This document shows, one piece after another, positions 62,496 through 64,000 of a stretch of 64,000 nucleotides of DNA. Numbering within the stretch: the first letter of the stretch is position 1; each line of letters opens with the position of its first letter. The translations under genes were made by a program, and so were the position numbers. The DNA is from Neomicrococcus aestuarii (lineage in GTDB: Bacteria; Actinomycetota; Actinomycetes; Actinomycetales; Micrococcaceae). The stretch spans positions 496,001-560,000 of the forward strand of contig NZ_JACHDR010000001.1 of assembly GCF_014201135.1 (NCBI RefSeq), given 5' to 3'. The notes beneath the pieces are model-generated. The model was not told where the DNA came from, did no database searches, and saw only the letters and a list, made by a program, of their open reading frames with translations.

Positions 62496-62501
62496 TATTC
62501 T
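62496..62501 (+). promoter_or_regulatory. -10 box of leaderless uvrA
   Basis: TATTCT, 7-base spacer to the GTG at 62509. Confidence 0.5.
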
Positions 62502-62508
62502 TGCACGC

Positions 62509-64000
62509 GTGGGTAGTCGCGTTGAAGAAGAAACAGTCCAGTCGCCGTCCGAGAGCCTTGTATCGAAGGTTCCATCGAGGAACGGTTCATCGAGTGTTTT
62601 GAGCGGCGGTGGGGCTGTCACCCACAAGCCAGATCTGACACGGATTCTCGTTCAAGGTGCCCGCGAGAACAACCTGCAGAATATTGATGTTGAGTTGCCG
62701 CGCGACTCAATGATCGTCTTCACGGGTCTCTCGGGCTCAGGCAAGTCCTCGCTTGCCTTCGACACGATTTTCGCGGAGGGTCAGCGGCGCTACGTGGAGT
62801 CGCTTTCCGCCTACGCGCGTCAATTCTTGGGCCAGGTGGATAAGCCTGACGTTGATTTCATTGAGGGTTTGTCCCCAGCGGTTTCGATTGACCAGAAATC
62901 AACCAGCAAGAACCCTCGTTCTACCGTGGGCACCATCACGGAAATCTACGATTACATGCGCTTGTTGTGGGCGCGCGTGGGTCGTCCGCATTGCCCCGTG
63001 TGTGGTGAAGCTATTACCAAGCAGACTCCGCAGCAGATCGTGGATCAGCTCTTGGAACTGCCGGAGAAGACTCGCTTCCAGGTCCTGGCGCCCGTCGTGC
63101 GTGGCCGCAAGGGTGAATTCGTTGACCTCTTCAAGGAGCTCGCTGCGGGCGGTTACTCGCGTGCACGCGTCGACGGAGAAACGGTTCAGCTCTCAGAGCC
63201 ACCTGTCCTCAAGAAGCAGTACAAGCACTCGATCGAGGTGGTCATTGACCGCTTGGCAATTCGTGATGGTGTGCGTCAGCGCTTGACGGATTCCGTGGAA
63301 ACGGCGTTGAAGCTCGCTGATGGTCGAGTGCTCATCGAGTTCGTTGACCTTGACGAGAATGATGAATCGCGAGTGCGCGCCTATAGCGAGAATCTCGCGT
63401 GCCCTAACGAGCACCCGCTGACTATCGATGAGATTGAACCGCGGTCGTTCTCCTTCAATAATCCTTTTGGTGCGTGTCCGGTCTGTACCGGTATTGGTAC
63501 GCGACTTGAAGTCGATGAAGAGCTCGTGGTGCCCGATCATGACGCCACCATCAACGAAGGCGCCATTGCGCCGTGGAACCTCGGCAAGGCAACCAGTGAG
63601 TACTGGAACCGTCTGCTCGAGGGTCTCGGCGAGGAGATGGGCTTTGACCTGGATACGCCGTGGAAGGATTTGAGCAAAGAGGCTCGGACAGCGATCCTGC
63701 ATGGGCGCAACCACAAGGTAGTTGTCCAGTATCGAAACCGTTTTGGCCGCGAACGTAAGTATTCGACCGGTTTTGAAGGCGCCATTCAGTACATCGAGCG
63801 CAAGCATCAAGAGACCGAATCGGACTACGCACGCGATCGCTACGAAGAGTACATGCGATTGTCCCCGTGTCCTGAATGTGGTGGCGCAAGGCTAAACCCC
63901 ACCTCGCTTTCGGTGCTGATTAGCGGCAAGTCCATTGCCGAGGTCAGCGCTATGCAGTTGCGAGATTGCGCCGAGTTCTTTGGAACGTTGGAGCTGACCA
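62509..64000 (+). CDS. uvrA: Excinuclease ABC subunit A (partial, 3' end outside)
   Basis: The first 497 residues of UvrA, the damage sensor of nucleotide-excision repair; the frame is open to the window end. After a 45-residue variable leader come [19 protein letters not shown] and Walker [15 protein letters not shown], then [17 protein letters not shown], the first Zn motif [10 protein letters not shown], the second cysteine-rich group near CPVCTGIGT and CPECGGARL. The GTG 62509 has a TATTCT box at leaderless distance. The leader is longer than in E. coli UvrA, where the GARxxNL motif is near residue 8. Confidence 0.95.
   Translation, partial: MGSRVEEETVQSPSESLVSKVPSRNGSSSVLSGGGAVTHKPDLTRILVQGARENNLQNIDVELPRDSMIVFTGLSGSGKSSLAFDTIFAEGQRRYVESLSAYARQFLGQVDKPDVDFIEGLSPAVSIDQKSTSKNPRSTVGTITEIYDYMRLLWARVGRPHCPVCGEAITKQTPQQIVDQLLELPEKTRFQVLAPVVRGRKGEFVDLFKELAAGGYSRARVDGETVQLSEPPVLKKQYKHSIEVVIDRLAIRDGVRQRLTDSVETALKLADGRVLIEFVDLDENDESRVRAYSENLACPNEHPLTIDEIEPRSFSFNNPFGACPVCTGIGTRLEVDEELVVPDHDATINEGAIAPWNLGKATSEYWNRLLEGLGEEMGFDLDTPWKDLSKEARTAILHGRNHKVVVQYRNRFGRERKYSTGFEGAIQYIERKHQETESDYARDRYEEYMRLSPCPECGGARLNPTSLSVLISGKSIAEVSAMQLRDCAEFFGTLELT

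Noticed and set aside
62470-62500. Possible LexA box upstream of uvrA (TCGAAC half site)
   Set aside because: Only one half of the actinobacterial TCGAAC-N4-GTTCGA palindrome is present.
1-64000. tRNA, rRNA, CRISPR array, insertion sequence or prophage
   Set aside because: No cloverleaf, repeat-spacer array, transposase or phage structural gene was seen on reading both strands.

Overview
The window looks like a chromosomal segment of a moderately GC-rich actinobacterium, most likely of the Micrococcales/Micrococcaceae (Arthrobacter-like) group. The evidence is lineage marker content: mycothione reductase (mycothiol metabolism), a WhiB protein, a GarA/OdhI FHA protein in the FtsR-DUF151-MerR cluster known from Mycobacterium (Rv1827-Rv1830), a PASTA kinase next to a class II DAHP synthase (as pknL-aroG), a Tad pilus locus, a DUF222-HNH (13E12-type) protein and many GTG starts. 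No 16S or other species marker is present, so the genus is an inference.

Layout. 0-6.4 kb (minus): response regulator/histidine kinase pair overlapping an MMPL exporter, then a P1B metal ATPase with a large palindrome over its start, and a small membrane protein. 6.5-9.5 kb (plus): garA, ftsR, DUF151 nuclease, merR. 9.6-22.5 kb: central metabolism and lipids: ParA-like ATPase, pyruvate carboxylase, mycothione reductase, acyl-CoA synthetase, ROK sugar kinase, esterase, PlsC, DAHP synthase. 22.6-25.5 kb: PASTA Ser/Thr kinase and whiB. 25.8-30.6 kb: a small membrane protein and a 1415-residue FHA-FtsK/SpoIIIE (EssC/EccC-like) ATPase without visible secretion partners. 30.8-35.8 kb: Tad pilus operons (tadA-tadB-tadC, then pilin and three TadE/G-like genes). 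36-45.6 kb: prfB, a thioesterase, polA, an Eis-like acetyltransferase, a lipoprotein/PKD pair, rpsA. 45.8-54.7 kb: DinB-like protein, methyltransferase, YigZ-like protein, coaE, DUF222-HNH, uvrB, and a TerC protein behind a probable Mn2+ riboswitch. 54.8-64 kb: MFS transporter, S33-type hydrolase, DUF3516 helicase, Tam-like methyltransferase, MBL hydrolase, GntR regulator and the 5' part of uvrA. The polA-rpsA-coaE-uvrB-uvrA order is the usual actinobacterial backbone with lineage-specific genes inserted.

The genes form several working units: Ser/Thr phosphorylation control of central metabolism (PASTA kinase and its likely FHA target GarA), anaplerosis and aromatic biosynthesis, mycothiol redox maintenance, nucleotide-excision repair and replication (polA, uvrB, uvrA), and a surface pilus.

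Two sequence-level patterns stand out. First, the 11-mer TACGACGACGC occurs 11 times exactly, plus several near copies. It lies in intergenic hairpins, twice as inverted pairs forming terminators, and also inside coding regions, often in frame as Tyr-Asp-Asp-Ala. I do not recognise it as a described repeat. Second, at least 14 genes have a TANNNT -10 box exactly 6 or 7 bases before the start codon, which predicts leaderless mRNAs. In the yigZ/coaE pair two such promoters overlap inside a 17-bp divergent intergenic region.
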